NCBI GenBank assembly: GCA_932294295.1
Contig: OW028582.1
Location: 38,476,204 to 38,540,203 of the forward strand
Length of the DNA stretch: 64,000 nucleotides
Direction of reading: 5' to 3'
From: Alitta virens
Lineage: Eukaryota; Annelida; Polychaeta; Phyllodocida; Nereididae
Position 1 is the first letter of the stretch. Each line of letters opens with the position of its first letter. Below are positions 12,697 to 24,864 of the stretch, piece after piece. The position numbers and the translations under genes are program-made. The notes beneath the pieces are model-generated. The model had not been told where the DNA came from. It saw only the letters and a list, made by a program, of their open reading frames with translations, and made no database searches.

Positions 12697-14174
12697 TTTC
12701 ATTACTCAATGCAATCATTATAGATATGAATATCATTAAAAAATACAGAAATTTTGTAGGCCCCAGTGTCAGCTGAAAATGGTAATACTGTGGCAAGTCA
12801 ATCCTTGTTGTTTTTTATTGGATATCTGTTTGGTACACTCCTGGAAACGAGAGACACCTAAAAGAACCTTGTGGAACCCCAGCAATAAGACAAGATGGAT
12901 GGGAAAATTGTATGACAAGAACACAAGAGAAGAACTCCAAGAAATGATGACAGGATAAGGTTCGAGGTTACAGACTTAAGAATCCAGCATAAAAAAAAGC
13001 TGAATCATGAATTTGTTCACAGGGAGCTAAAGAGAAGTCCTCTACCTCTCATTGTCGAGAAACAGATTATCTGCCTGCACCAACATACAAAGATAGATAG
13101 CTATGTTCACTTTCGCATAGATAAAAAGGAAAACAAATGAAAGTATTACAGAAATCAATGCAAATACATTACTCTGTATTATCTTATTCCAATTTAAGCA
13201 CCCACATAGGCATGCTCTTTCTGCTGAGGGTGCCTAGCCTACACAGATTATTCCCCCAAATGAAAATCTATACTTCTTTACTGCTGTTGGTTGCATACTT
13301 CATTACCTACTGTCATAGAAAAATTTCTGCAAAGGATACATAGGAGTGTGTGTGACCTGTTATACAAGTTTGTTATACAAGTATGATCTAGCCATTTCTA
13401 AGTGATAATTTGTGTGTCTGCTGGCTGTAACTGAATCACACAAAGAGTTTTAGGCTGACACAAAAGGTGGACAAAACATCTCATGTCATCCACTTTAGTA
13501 AAATTATGAAAAGAGCCACATGCAGTGGATTGGAGCTGAATATAATAATGAATGAAGCAAAATATTGTGACATTTGATTTTGTCTAAACCTTTAACAGTC
13601 TACACGTTGCATATTACTCTGTTTTGCTATTCAAAACACATATTCAATTCAACAGTACCCATGAATGCATATATCAGAGTGATCAGTACAGACAAATAGG
13701 AAATAGTCTTAATTATTAGTAATAGAAAGATCAGTTTAAGTGACAAACAAATAAGAATAAGGAAGCAGAAATAAAAAATAAATGGAAAGGAAAATAACAA
13801 ACAACTTGGGAACAAATAATATGGAATGTGACAAATACTGAATATTGGACTGTTGGTACGATAAACTTATACGGAGATTATCCTGAACCATATACAGGTT
13901 CGCCCAGCCAAAATGTAAGAGTTACTATGTACAACATATGCTAATATGTGAAATTGCACTTTTGTATGGTCAATGCATTTTTAATTTAATTGAACTGAAC
14001 TGTATTTGCTTAGTTAATTACAAATCTTGTCAACCATACCATGAAGGAATAAAATATGTATTTATTATTTATTCAGATACAATTAATCAGCAATCACAGT
14101 GCTAGTAAAAAAAAATTAACAATTGGTGCCGGATAAAAAGAATTGTATGTACAACATAATAAAATAATGACAAA

Positions 14175-14545
14175 AAAAAATCCACTCACACAAGAAAAGA
14201 AGATTACCCGAAGCTTGTTGTTGAATGCTAATGAACAATGAATTGGGTTTCTCTCGAAGAAAGGAAGTTTAAGATGTCCTTCAACACGATCAACAAATAT
14301 CAGACATGAGCTAGAAAAACACTGCCTACCAGCAGAGATGTGTTCCCAGCATTTAGATATTGTTTTCAGACAGCTCAAAGTACTTACAGCGAATGTTAGA
14401 GGAGCTCTCGAGATCACCAGAAACTTCAGCTTGGAGGAAATCCTTTCTGAATACAGTTTTTTGTCTTATCTGACAGCCAGTGATATAATGACACCCACTT
14501 AAATTGTGTTTGTCATCTGCAGAAGTTGAGGTTCAAATGGAAAAA
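14175..14545 (-). repeat. Dispersed repeat family R1, copy in duplication B
   Basis: Counterpart of 2,130-2,470 carried by the segmental duplication. The related minus-strand frame is still open over about 77 codons. Confidence 0.6.
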
Positions 14546-17145
14546 CTCTCAGCTTAATATCTAAGCAATCAATAAGTCTGGGATACCAGATATTTCACTA
14601 TTGTTTGTTTTGTATTATAATCATGGTAAGATGCAGACAAAAACATTGATTGATGAAATAAACTTTACAGCTGTTTCAGTTTCCCTGATTCTAGTGCTTT
14701 TATCCTGCAATAACCAGAAAATGACAAGAGCAACCATTACTTGTTCTTGATAATGTCTTGAACTTGGAAGTCAGATTCATCTTATTCATTTTACATATAT
14801 ATGTTAATAACTTATAGCATGCCATTTCAAAGAAGTGAAAATTTATTTTAAATATAACTGAGGAAATACTAAATTGCTTCTTGTTGAAGACATTCACAAA
14901 TCACCCACATGAAAGCTTTTCATGAATTCTCTGATTCCCCTCTGATTGCAGCAACGATGCATTTACCAAGTGATTTCTCAGCCTAAGGTCGGGATAAAAT
15001 GTATGATTACATGCAGTTTATGCATTTGATACCAATGCCACAAGTAGTGTCACTCTGACCCAGCCTTTTCAAATAAGAGATAAAGCAGTGACATTATACT
15101 TTGACTTTTTCTGTATACTTCTGCACATAGGTGAAATAATTATATCAACCTTTCTTCTTGAATTGAACAAATGCCATTCAAAATATATGCAACCAATGTA
15201 TCTGAATAGTAAACTGCTATTAAAGTATAAAGTACTTTTGACATAATCTCAGTGCAACATAGCAACTAAATATTCTAGCTACCAGGCTAGGTGGTTGTTG
15301 AAGGTGTGAAATTTAAATGCCATATTATCCAAATGCACAAAAAAAAAGAAGTTTATAACATCTGCAAAGTATGATATAGACATTTAATAAACATCAGTTA
15401 TGTTGTGTGATGCAAGGTGTACTTCCACCCATGCAGGCATTTATAAGAGAACACCAAACTGACTTTACTGTTCGTGCTCTCATACAAAAGAACTTGGAAT
15501 CACTTAGCTACTTTAGTCTGAATGAACGATGTTCAGTGAGGCTGTACACACGATCAGCACACATCAGGCCTGGAGCTGGAAAAGCACTTTCTCTTCAAGA
15601 GATTATCTTTCACAAATGGTTGTAGTTCTCTTACCAAATCTCATTTCACAAAATTAATACAACATGATTCCACAAACACACTCTTATTTTTCACTATTCA
15701 AATTCAATTTGTGGCATTTAATATGCTGTAAACCATATAATTTCTTCTGATTAAAAATATCACAGAAATGACTGCAGAGGCATTATATTAGTTAACCAGT
15801 TAAATTCCATATTTACTGTATTTGTGTCCATATACCATGGTGCCTGTTTTGCTCATAATGCATCTGAACTTTTGAAATAAAAGAATGAAACACATTTTGC
15901 ATGTTTTTCGTGACTGGTTCTGTATACAACTGCTTTAATTCAGTACCAAAGTACTTATTTCCAGTCTGGCAGCTCCCAGTATGAATACAGAAACTGATGG
16001 GTGACAGGAGAAATCAGTGACAGCAAAACTGGACATGGTAAAAGTAGCAAGGGTGCCTGCCCTCAACTAGGAAATACCACCTGGATGTTTGACATAACTC
16101 ATGCATAGCTGTCACAGCCAAGCTGGCCGAGGCAGCTTATGTTTAAGTTTAACTGATTCCAAGTAGAATTCCCTGGGACTGAAGTTGTCACTCAAGATCT
16201 CTTCTTGCAGGTGATTGATTATTCTTGTAACTATTACTATATGCCATTCTTAAGTTATTCTCTATCATTTATCTAAAATAGTTGAAAAAAATACAAAGCA
16301 TAACCAAAGTGCAGTATTTGTTTAAAAGGTCTAAAAAAATTACATTTGTTAAGACCATAACAAGTTATTATCAATATGATAAGATGCCATTCATTTTTTG
16401 GCTTGATTGAGTTGACTCTAGATTGACACACAAGGTGGCAGCAGGTGTACTTTAATGAGCGCTACAATGAGACAGCTATGGCTAGATGATTTGGTTTAGT
16501 GCTAAGTACCAGAGTGTATACATAGTGGTCAAGCTACTTCTCATAGATCGATCATATATTTTCATGAGTACTGTGTGTAGAAATTTGTCCTTATAGTTAA
16601 CCTTTTTATACATGAATAATTTATTTTATAAATGCCTATTAATTTTGTCAACCTGATTACAAAATAGTGCACACCTGGCGTCACCTGATAATGGTGTCCG
16701 TTTGAGTGGTGTCCTGGTAACTTAACTGATTTTTCATTCATCATGAGCATCATGTCAATGAGTGTAGTAAATGTCCCAGACCTAATTGTTTACTAGTAGT
16801 ACTACATTGTCTTGGTTTTTAAAAGAGAGAAATACTATGTCACTGACTTACCCCAGCTGCCTGATTGCTTTTTTTGTCTGCCATATTGAGTGGTAGTCTG
16901 TTAAGCAGCTCTATGTAATATCCCGTAAGGTCTTTATACTAATCATAAGCATAATAGGTAAAAAATAAAGGAAGTCACAAACAAAACTGAATAAATCAAC
17001 ATGACAAAACTACTGCTTGATCTAGGTTTTGTAGCAATATCATATACAATATTCTAGAGGCAAAGAACTTTACGAACTTAAAATTATATCTGTTTTCCTC
17101 CTGACTTTGCTTTTTTCTTTCTTACCACCTTGGCGTTCTTGGTTA

Positions 17146-17190
17146 AGGCCCTTTCACACATAGCCGGATCAGACGCCGGAGCGTCCCGGA
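17146..17190 (+). repeat. Harbinger left terminal inverted repeat
   Basis: Begins AGGCCCTTTCACACATAGCC directly after target TTA. It pairs with 21,830-21,874. Confidence 0.93.
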
Positions 17191-17229
17191 ATGAAATTTC
17201 GTTAAATCCGGGGCGGTCCGGGCGAAAAA

Positions 17230-17530
17230 GTTAGAAATGTCAACAAACGAAATAATTGGGCGGTGTGGACACGAAGGCAAGACGGAGGCAACAAGGAGCA
17301 ACACGGTCATGACACGGATGTGTACGGGTGCTACACGGATATGTACGGATGAAACACGGAGGAGCACGGTTAAACAAGGAATGAGCCACAGTTGTAGCCG
17401 GAGGTAACACAACTGTGCCGGAGGAGGGCGGAGTGAACCGGATGTTACACGGGGCCTTCACGGATATACCCGATCTTTACACGATCTTACTACGATATCA
17501 CTACGGAGTTAAGCGGTTTTCACCCGGATC
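17230..17530. repeat. Subterminal CACGGA/CCGGA repeats, left end
   Basis: More than ten short copies of ACACGGA, CCGGA or CGGAT-type words in about 300 bases. A matching cluster lies inside the right end at 21,540-21,830. Subterminal arrays like this are where transposases or their Myb-like partners often bind. That role is inferred, not shown. Confidence 0.6.
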
Positions 17531-17543
17531 GCTCTGAAATTGG

Positions 17544-17551
17544 TATTTAAA
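17544..17551 (+). promoter_or_regulatory. TATA-like box for the transposase gene
   Basis: TATTTAAA lies about 90 bases before the preferred ATG at 17,633. This makes an upstream coding start unlikely. Confidence 0.5.
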
Positions 17552-17632
17552 CTGCCTGCGTTCCACTGTCCATCATTCCACTTCCGACTACCATACTGCA
17601 AAGCTGTTGCTGCTACTACAGAAAAATTGGAT

Positions 17633-18997
17633 ATGTCTTTATCACACTACGACAGGGTGGAATCGGATTTGAAGTGCATGGACATGCAAGTCAAGCTATT
17701 GACTGCTGCTAATGATATAATTCTGCAAGAAGAACACAAACTGCAAGATGATGCAGTGAGGGCCACAACATCAACTGATGAAGATGACCTATTAGAAAAT
17801 GCTGCTGCTGCACCAAGACGAAGAAGAAGAAGGCAAATGTGGGTGCGACCTTGGCTGCTAAGAAGACCTCTTTATGGGCAGTATGAAAAACTGATGGCTG
17901 AATTGACTGCAGAAGATGTGGGTGGCTTCAAGAATTTCATGAGGATGGAGCCTGACTTATTCCATGAAGTTCTTGCCAGAGTGGGACCTAGGATTACAAA
18001 GCAGGATACCTTTTGGAGGAGGGCCCTTGAACCTGGATTGAAACTGGCTATTACCTTGCGCTACCTGGGTACGGGCAACAGCTACAAGTCTCTGCAGTAT
18101 GGATTTAGGGTAGCCTTCAATACCATTTCTATCTTTGTCATCGACGTCTGCCAGGCCATCATAGATGAGTACTCAGCAGAAGTGATGCATTGTCCTGTAA
18201 CCCCAGAAGCCTGGAAAGAAGTTGCCAATGGATTCTACAACAGATGGAACTTCCCCCACTGTGTCGGCGCCATTGATGGCAAGCACGTTGCCATCAGATG
18301 TCCAAAGAAGTCTGGATCCCTGTTCTACAACTACAAGGGATTTTTCTCTATTGTCCTACTGGCTGTAGTTGATGCTGAATACAAGTTCCTCTACGTTGAC
18401 ACTGGTGCCAGTGGATCAGGCTCAGATGCTGGAGTGTTTAGTCAGACAGAATTGAAGGAAGCGCTACAAAGTGGGAACATTGGATTACCTGAACCAGATA
18501 ACCTGCCTAATGATGACCAACCAGTGCCTTACTTCATAGTTGGGGATGATGCCTTTGGACTGCAGACTTGGATGATGAAGCCTCTGCCTCACAGGAACAT
18601 GACCATGGAAGACAGAATCTTCAACTACAGACTTTCTAGAGCTAGACGGGTGGTAGAGAATGCATTTGGACTTTTGGCTGCCAGGTTCAGGTGTCTCCTC
18701 ACAACAATGCCTCAAAGTCCTGACAGAGTGTGCACCATAACTCTTGCTTGCTGTGTGTTGCACAACCTACTGAGGGTGAGGTATCCAACTGCTCAAGTGA
18801 ATGCTGTGGACCAGGAAAATGCAGACATCCATGAGATCATCCCAGGTGCATGGAGGGACAATGCTGTCAATCTACCAGACATGGGACATGTGTTCAGAGG
18901 CAACACCAACAGAGCAGCCAAGGAAATGCGGCAATACTTGGTCAGCTACGTGAACTCAGAAGCTGGGAGTGTACCATGGCAACAAGACAAGATTTGA
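17633..18997 (+). CDS. PIF/Harbinger DDE transposase
   Basis: Cuts and rejoins the transposon ends in the nucleus. The open frame extends back to a TTG at 17,540, but the first ATG in good position is 17,633, after a TATA-like box, giving 454 residues. Counting from 17,540, an acidic stretch and an RRRRRR basic run (about 93-98) precede a helix-turn-helix-like region (about 178-205). The DDE_Tnp_4-type nuclease fold follows. Its likely catalytic residues are D246 in GAIDGKH, D336 in the GDDAFGL motif and E373 in the RRVVENAFG motif. All three are present and the frame is uninterrupted, so the protein may be functional. It is convergent with the MADF-like gene, with its 3' end about 250 bases away. 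Confidence 0.93.
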   Translation: MSLSHYDRVESDLKCMDMQVKLLTAANDIILQEEHKLQDDAVRATTSTDEDDLLENAAAAPRRRRRRQMWVRPWLLRRPLYGQYEKLMAELTAEDVGGFKNFMRMEPDLFHEVLARVGPRITKQDTFWRRALEPGLKLAITLRYLGTGNSYKSLQYGFRVAFNTISIFVIDVCQAIIDEYSAEVMHCPVTPEAWKEVANGFYNRWNFPHCVGAIDGKHVAIRCPKKSGSLFYNYKGFFSIVLLAVVDAEYKFLYVDTGASGSGSDAGVFSQTELKEALQSGNIGLPEPDNLPNDDQPVPYFIVGDDAFGLQTWMMKPLPHRNMTMEDRIFNYRLSRARRVVENAFGLLAARFRCLLTTMPQSPDRVCTITLACCVLHNLLRVRYPTAQVNAVDQENADIHEIIPGAWRDNAVNLPDMGHVFRGNTNRAAKEMRQYLVSYVNSEAGSVPWQQDKI

Positions 18998-19102
18998 AAA
19001 CAACACGAATGATGTAAGTTTGAACATTTAATTAATACGACACTTCAGACTTCTGCAGCACACAAGTGCAAAAAATACACAGCATTTAATTATTGTCATG
19101 TA

Positions 19103-19232
19103 ATACAGTTTACATGAAAACATAAGTAACAGTTCATTGTTCATTACATTAAAGTTCATTGGTATACAGTTCACATGAAAACATAAGTAATAACAGTTCA
19201 TTGTTCATTTCATTAAAGTTCATTGTTCATTT
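19103..19232. repeat. Tandem repeat between the two Harbinger genes
   Basis: Two copies of a 60-70-bp unit (ACATGAAAACATAAGTAA...GTTCATTGTTCATT) lie between the convergent 3' ends, probably in untranslated sequence. Confidence 0.7.
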
Positions 19233-19243
19233 CCAGGTCAACA

Positions 19244-21149
19244 TTACTCGGTTGTGGTAGTTGGAGGCGTGGGCACCGAAAAGGAGGAGTTATGGTCATC
19301 ACCACCAACCATTCCCCCCACACTAGTGTTTAACAAGTAGCTGGTGAGAGAAACATCCTGAGGCGTGCTGCAATCCTGTGGTGACATGGAAGGACGACCG
19401 TGCGAAGGACCTGAAGTCAACCAGGCCTGACTGATTATCGTAGAAGATGTCGCAGGAGGGGGGATCGGTGCAGGCACAGACGAAGAAGGGGCAGACGACA
19501 CCAGAGCCTGGGGCGAAGGGCCGGACGGAGGAGCGAACATCCGGGCAGCAGGGCTGGATGAATGCTGTGCGAACATCTGGGCAGCAGGGCTGGAAGAATG
19601 CTGTGTGAACATCTGGGCAGCAGGGCTGGAAGAATGCTGATGATGAGGGAACATCTGCACAGCAGGGCCGGATGAACTGGCTGTAGTAGCAGGAGCAGGG
19701 AGGACGAACTGCTGCTGCTGCTGCTGAGGGACAGGAGGCAGAAAGTGATGATACTGCTGTTGCAGTTGCTGTTGCTGTTGCTGTTGCTGCTGGCGCCTGC
19801 GACGATACGCCTGCTTAAACTGCATCAGGTTCTGTAAGGTTTGGGCCTGGTAATCCCACCAAGTGTCTGTGTCCATCTGCATCACCTCGTGGTAGATCAT
19901 GTCCGTGAACACCCTCTTGGACAAGCTGCCTGAGTCCGTCAGCTGACTCAACTTGCTGTGCATGTCCCTCTGCAGATCGGTGGCTTTTTCAATCAGCTGG
20001 AAATAGGAAAAAACACAACATTAGAGTAAGTCACATGGCAACTGCAATAGCATGTGCATTATTGACAATGTACTGAAAAGACACATCACCATACAGTGAA
20101 CACTGGAAATGCCAAGAAACAAAGCTACCACTTTCTACTATGGAAAAGCTACAACTTTAAAATGCAAGATTACAATTACAACTTTAAACTGCAAGATTAC
20201 AATTAGAACTTTAAACTGCAACATTACAATACGATTATCTTGATTATCATGGCAACTGAAGCAGTATACTTACTTGAGTGACAGCTTGTGTAGCAATTCC
20301 ATCTCCACTAGCTGCAAGGCTGGATGAATCACAGTCATGATGATGACGAGGCTCATGATGACATCTGGACGTCTTCTTGCTTGGAGTAGGGGCCCCCATC
20401 TTCCTCCTGCTGCTGCTGCTGCCGCCCTTGTAAGGCCCACCCTTGGACCTGCTTGTATCCGAATCCCTGCCACCATCATCCGAACTATCCACAATGACCT
20501 CCTCAGCTTCAGACGTGTCATCCTCAGTGGTAGGTCTGTTGCTGCTGGATGGAGTTTTGGCTGATAAGCTCTGGGAAAGCTGCCCACCTTTCTTTCTTTT
20601 CCCAGCATCAACCCTCTTGATGTGGCGTTTGAGGTAGCCGAAATTCTCCATGATCCAGTTGTCCCGGTCTGTCAGGATTCTGGCGGCCCCACCAGAAGGC
20701 TTCTTGCTTGGATCCGTCAGCTTCCCAATTGAAGTGCGCATTGAGTCAATCCAAGTCTTCAGCTGCTGCGCAGTACAACCCAGCTCCTTCGCCTTCTGGT
20801 CTATTATTCGCGATTTGATGTCTGTCCGCTTGTATTGAGCAAGCCGCCGGTTATAAAACATCTCCTGGGAACGGTACCAGTCGGCCACATCTTGTTCCTG
20901 GTCTTCTGTCAGGTTCAGGGCTTCCTTTTTCTGCCTCTTTGCTTTTGCTGCAGGTGGGGGTGGAGCTGCAGTAGGAGGTACTGCAGGTTCAGCAGGTACA
21001 ACTGGCCCAGGTAAATCTGGCATGCCTTGCGGACTTTGCGGTCTTGATGAGGTATTACTGCCTGCATCTTCTTCAACAGCAGCAGGTGCAGGTTCCTCTT
21101 GCACAACAGTCTTCTTGCCAGGCCTCCCCTTTCCTCTCCTAGGTGGCAT
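19244..21149 (-). CDS. Harbinger MADF/Myb-like DNA-binding protein, two exons
   Basis: Accessory protein of Harbinger elements, expected to bind the transposon ends and help the transposase enter the nucleus. Exon 1 is 21,149-20,274 and exon 2 is 19,996-19,244, joined in phase 0. The donor is GTAAGT right after 20,274, and the acceptor TTTCCAG lies right before 19,996. The frame opens at a TTG (21,191), but ATG 21,149 follows directly and begins with an AT-hook-like RRGKGRPGKK. Then come a Pro/Ala linker and a MADF/Myb-SANT-like helical segment (W-Y-RSQEMFYNRR...CTAQQLKTWIDSMRT). An acidic Ser-rich region ends exon 1. Exon 2 has a basic helix, polyglutamine runs, three short Ser-Ser-Pro-Ala-Ala-Gln-Met-Phe repeats and a Pro/Ser tail. 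About 542 residues in all. Confidence 0.8.
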
Positions 21150-21539
21150 GGTGGTTAATTCAAGAAACGGCAGTAGTAGCAGCAGCAGCAATCCAGAAGG
21201 TAATATCCAGAAGAAGTGGTGGATAAATCAATTAATTCGATGATCAACGATGAACGGCGGGCGGTGGAATGATGCTTCTCCAAAGACGGCGGTTGTATAT
21301 ATACTCAGGCATCCGTACTCACTCCGTGTCAGTTTAATTGACACCATCTTGACACCTTGTTCACTCCTGTCTCTCCGCATTGACCTTGTGTGACACCGTG
21401 TACTTAACGGGGTTAACCGGGTCAAGCAAATGACATGTAAACCCACTTTCCCTATTCACTCCGTTTTGACTCCGTGTTGGTCCTTGTTCACTCGTGTGGA
21501 ACCGCGTTGCTCCTTGTGCTCTCCGGCGCGTACTTTTCA

Positions 21540-21829
21540 CGCCCGTTTGACGCCGGACTTAGCCGGAGATCACACGATGTATTCCGGTGTCAATACGGAG
21601 GTCCCCGGAGATCGACGGAGTCTACTGGGAGTCTACACGGATCTACACGGATCAACACGGATTGAAATATTCCGGGATCTCCGGCATGAAAAATTAAACA
21701 TGTTTAATTTTTTTGCCGGAGTCCCACGGTGTTACCGGACAATGCCGGACAATGCCAGACAATCCCGGACATGAACACGATGTCTATACGGCTTTCCCCG
21801 GAGTATGCAGGAGTATTCCGGAGTTGTCC
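21540..21829. repeat. Subterminal CGGA-type repeats, right end
   Basis: A dense cluster of CCGGA, CACGGA and CCGGAC words facing the left-end cluster at 17,230-17,530. Confidence 0.6.
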
Positions 21830-21874
21830 TCCGGGACGCTCCGGCGTCTGATCCGGCTATGTTTGAAACCCCCT
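21830..21874 (-). repeat. Harbinger right terminal inverted repeat
   Basis: Reverse complement begins AGGGGGTTTCAAACATAGCC. It is followed directly by target TTA at 21,875-21,877. Confidence 0.93.
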
Positions 21875-23162
21875 TTACAGAGCTAACAGTGTAGGATTCT
21901 GTTTGTTTGGCTCTCTCTAAGCATATTTAAGTCTTCTCTCATTTTGCTCCTTCCTTATTTCAATAGTTGAAGGGCCTCTTTTCCATATATAGCTACACTC
22001 TTTGTGAATAACAACTGGAAATAAAAGCAGCCCTTGACATACCATAGTCTGATTGTGTAATTCATTGGATGTCTTGAAGATAATTAGTCAAATTTTCCTA
22101 AATGCCAATTGTAATTATTGATTAATTTACAGCGTTATTTTGACATTAGGAGCTTCTCGCTCATTCTGTGCTTAAGCATTTGCACTCAAATGAATTTTAA
22201 TTACTTGGAAAAGTTTGATTCATAAGTTCACGAATTAATCCATGATCATGTTATGTAATTCATGGTGGAATGGCAACTTTAAGTGCATTTCAATTTGATT
22301 GAGACCCAAGGTTGCGAGTGCTCATGCAGGTTGTGAATCTTTGTCTTTGACATGAATCAGGTCTCTTTTTTGTGTAGCTCCAACGTGATGTCCCATACAA
22401 TCAAAGCAGCCATTACAAAATGCTCTGAAAACTGCAAAGCTGCTTTTAAGCAGTTTTATGAATTTATTAATTATTACATGCAAATGCATGTACACCATTG
22501 AATATTCATACATGGAACATGGACAAACAAAACAGCTAATCCCGGTGGAAACTGGTCGGCAAGATTTTTCCTAGAGCAATAAAGTTTTCAAGACTTTGTA
22601 ATGCTCATAGGCCTGTCAAGTTTGTGTATGTGACATGAGATTAGAAATAACCAGATCTATGAAAAAATAAGCATAACAACCAAGTCAACCTTCCAGCCCA
22701 TATAACTCAACCCCCCAGCTAATGTAATAGTGAAAATAAAGTTAAGTGAGGTAGAATGTACACTACATTTTTAATGTAATAACATTTTATTTAGGTCATA
22801 TTGAATGACTTAATGCACAAAGGCATTAAAGCAGATGACAATTTTTGAAAATGCCCAATGCATAGAAGCTAAGCAACATATATGGGAGAAAGAGAGAACC
22901 CCTGAGGTAAACTATGTATGTATGAATGAATGAGAAAAATAAACTACCTAGAACCCTAGAATCATGTTATTGAATTTTGCAGCATTATAAATGAGAAATC
23001 AGGGACACTTAAAAAGGTTCTGTCACTCTTCTGAATTCACAAGAGTATTTAGTTAAGGAATTGGTTTGTAAAAACACTGTTTGTCCAGATCTATAGGATT
23101 TTATCACACTGATAAATAGGCTACAGCAAATGTGTTGAAGTAAACAGCAGTTCCTGCTTTCT

Positions 23163-24864
23163 GTCGTCCTAGTATTTAATTTACATATATATATATTATT
23201 TTATTGAGCCTTCAAAATACCTATGCAAATCTTGATGCTGCTTATTGTTTTGTTTTCAATGATTACTTGTGAATTCAGCTTGTGGAAAAGAAATTGACTT
23301 CTGTACTTGGTTTTAACTTTCATATGTTGTAGATAAGATAATGAATTTACATAATATTTTATAGCCGACATTTCAAAGTATTACACTATAATGGTTGGTG
23401 AAGCGGATAAAAATACCCCATTTTGATTTGTGTATCAGAAAATTTCTGCAACAACTTTACCATTATGCTAAACTTGGCAAAATATATTGCAGTAATTTGA
23501 ACCTTGAGCTGTTTTGCTTGTTTTCTAAATATGTCATCAAAAAGCCTCCCATGCCTACCAAGCAGCTGGGTGATCCCTGCATGTCGTCTGTCGTCCTAGT
23601 ATTTAATTTACATATATATATATTATTTTATTGAGCCTTCAAAATACCTATGCAAATCTTGATGCTGCTTATTGTTTTGTTTTCAATGATTACTTGTGAA
23701 TTCAGCTTGTGGAAAAGAAATTGACTTCTGTACTTGGTTTTAACTTTCATATGTTGTAGATAAGATAATGAATTTACATAATATTTTATAGCCGACATTT
23801 CAAAGTATTACACTATAATGGTTGGTGAAGCGGATAAAAATACCCCATTTTGATTTGTGTATCAGAAAATTTCTGCAACAACTTTACCATTATGCTAAAC
23901 TTGGCAAAATATATTGCAGTAATTTGAACCTTGAGCTGTTTTGCTTGTTTTCTAAATATGTCATCAAAAAGCCTCCCATGCCTACCAAGCAGCTGGGTGA
24001 TCCCTGCATGTCGTCTGTCGTCCTAGTATTTAATTTACATATATATATATTATTTTATTGAGCCTTCAAAATACCTATGCAAATCTTGATGCTGCTTATT
24101 GTTTTGTTTTCAATGATTACTTGTGAATTCAGCTTGTGGAAAAGAAATTGACTTCTGTACTTGGTTTTAACTTTCATATGTTGTAGATAAGATAATGAAT
24201 TTACATAATATTTTATAGCCGACATTTCAAAGTATTACACTATAATGGTTGGTGAAGCGGATAAAAATACCCCATTTTGATTTGTGTATCAGAAAATTTC
24301 TGCAACAACTTTACCATTATGCTAAACTTGGCAAAATATATTGCAGTAATTTGAACCTTGAGCTGTTTTGCTTGTTTTCTAAATATGTCATCAAAAAGCC
24401 TCCCATGCCTACCAAGCAGCTGGGTGATCCCTGCATGTCGTCTGTCATCCTAGTATTTAATTTACATATATATATATTATTTTATTGAGCCTTCAAAATA
24501 CCTATGCAAATCTTGATGCTGCTTATTGTTTTGTTTTCAATGATTACTTGTGAATTCAGCTTGTGGAAAAGAAATTGACTTCTGTACTTGGTTTTAACTT
24601 TCATATGTTGTAGATAAGATAATGAATTTACATAATATTTTATAGCCGACATTTCAAAGTATTACACTATAATGGTTGGTGAAGCGGATAAAAATACCCC
24701 ATTTTGATTTGTGTATCAGAAAATTTCTGCAACAACTTTACCATTATGCTAAACTTGGCAAAATATATTGCAGTAATTTGAACCTTGAGCTGTTTTGCTT
24801 GTTTTCTAAATATGTCATCAAAAAGCCTCCCATGCCTACCAAGCAGCTGGGTGATCCCTGCATG
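23163..24864 (+). repeat. Tandem array, four units of 427 bp
   Basis: The unit from 'gtcgtcctagtatttaattt' to 'tgatccctgcat' recurs with a constant 427-base step (23,163; 23,590; 24,017; 24,444). The copies are almost identical, with one visible G-to-A difference near 24,446. The single-copy counterpart in duplication copy A (about 6,480-6,815) is more diverged, so the amplification followed the segmental duplication. The repeated 79-codon open frame is a by-product of the copying, not a gene. Confidence 0.95.

Larger units (their letters stand above)
17146..21874 (+). mobile_element. PIF/Harbinger DNA transposon, complete
   Basis: A 4,729-bp element with 45-bp terminal inverted repeats (17,146-17,190 and 21,830-21,874). 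They differ at four positions near the tips and share the inner ACATAGCCGGATCAGACGCC block. TTA is present on both sides (17,143-17,145 and 21,875-21,877), the 3-bp target duplication expected for this superfamily. The duplicated locus at 5,190-5,215 reads straight through with one TTA, so this is an insertion into an identified empty site. It encodes the two proteins typical of Harbinger elements, a DDE transposase and a Myb/SANT-related DNA-binding protein, in convergent orientation. Both frames are open, so the copy looks recently active. Confidence 0.95.
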
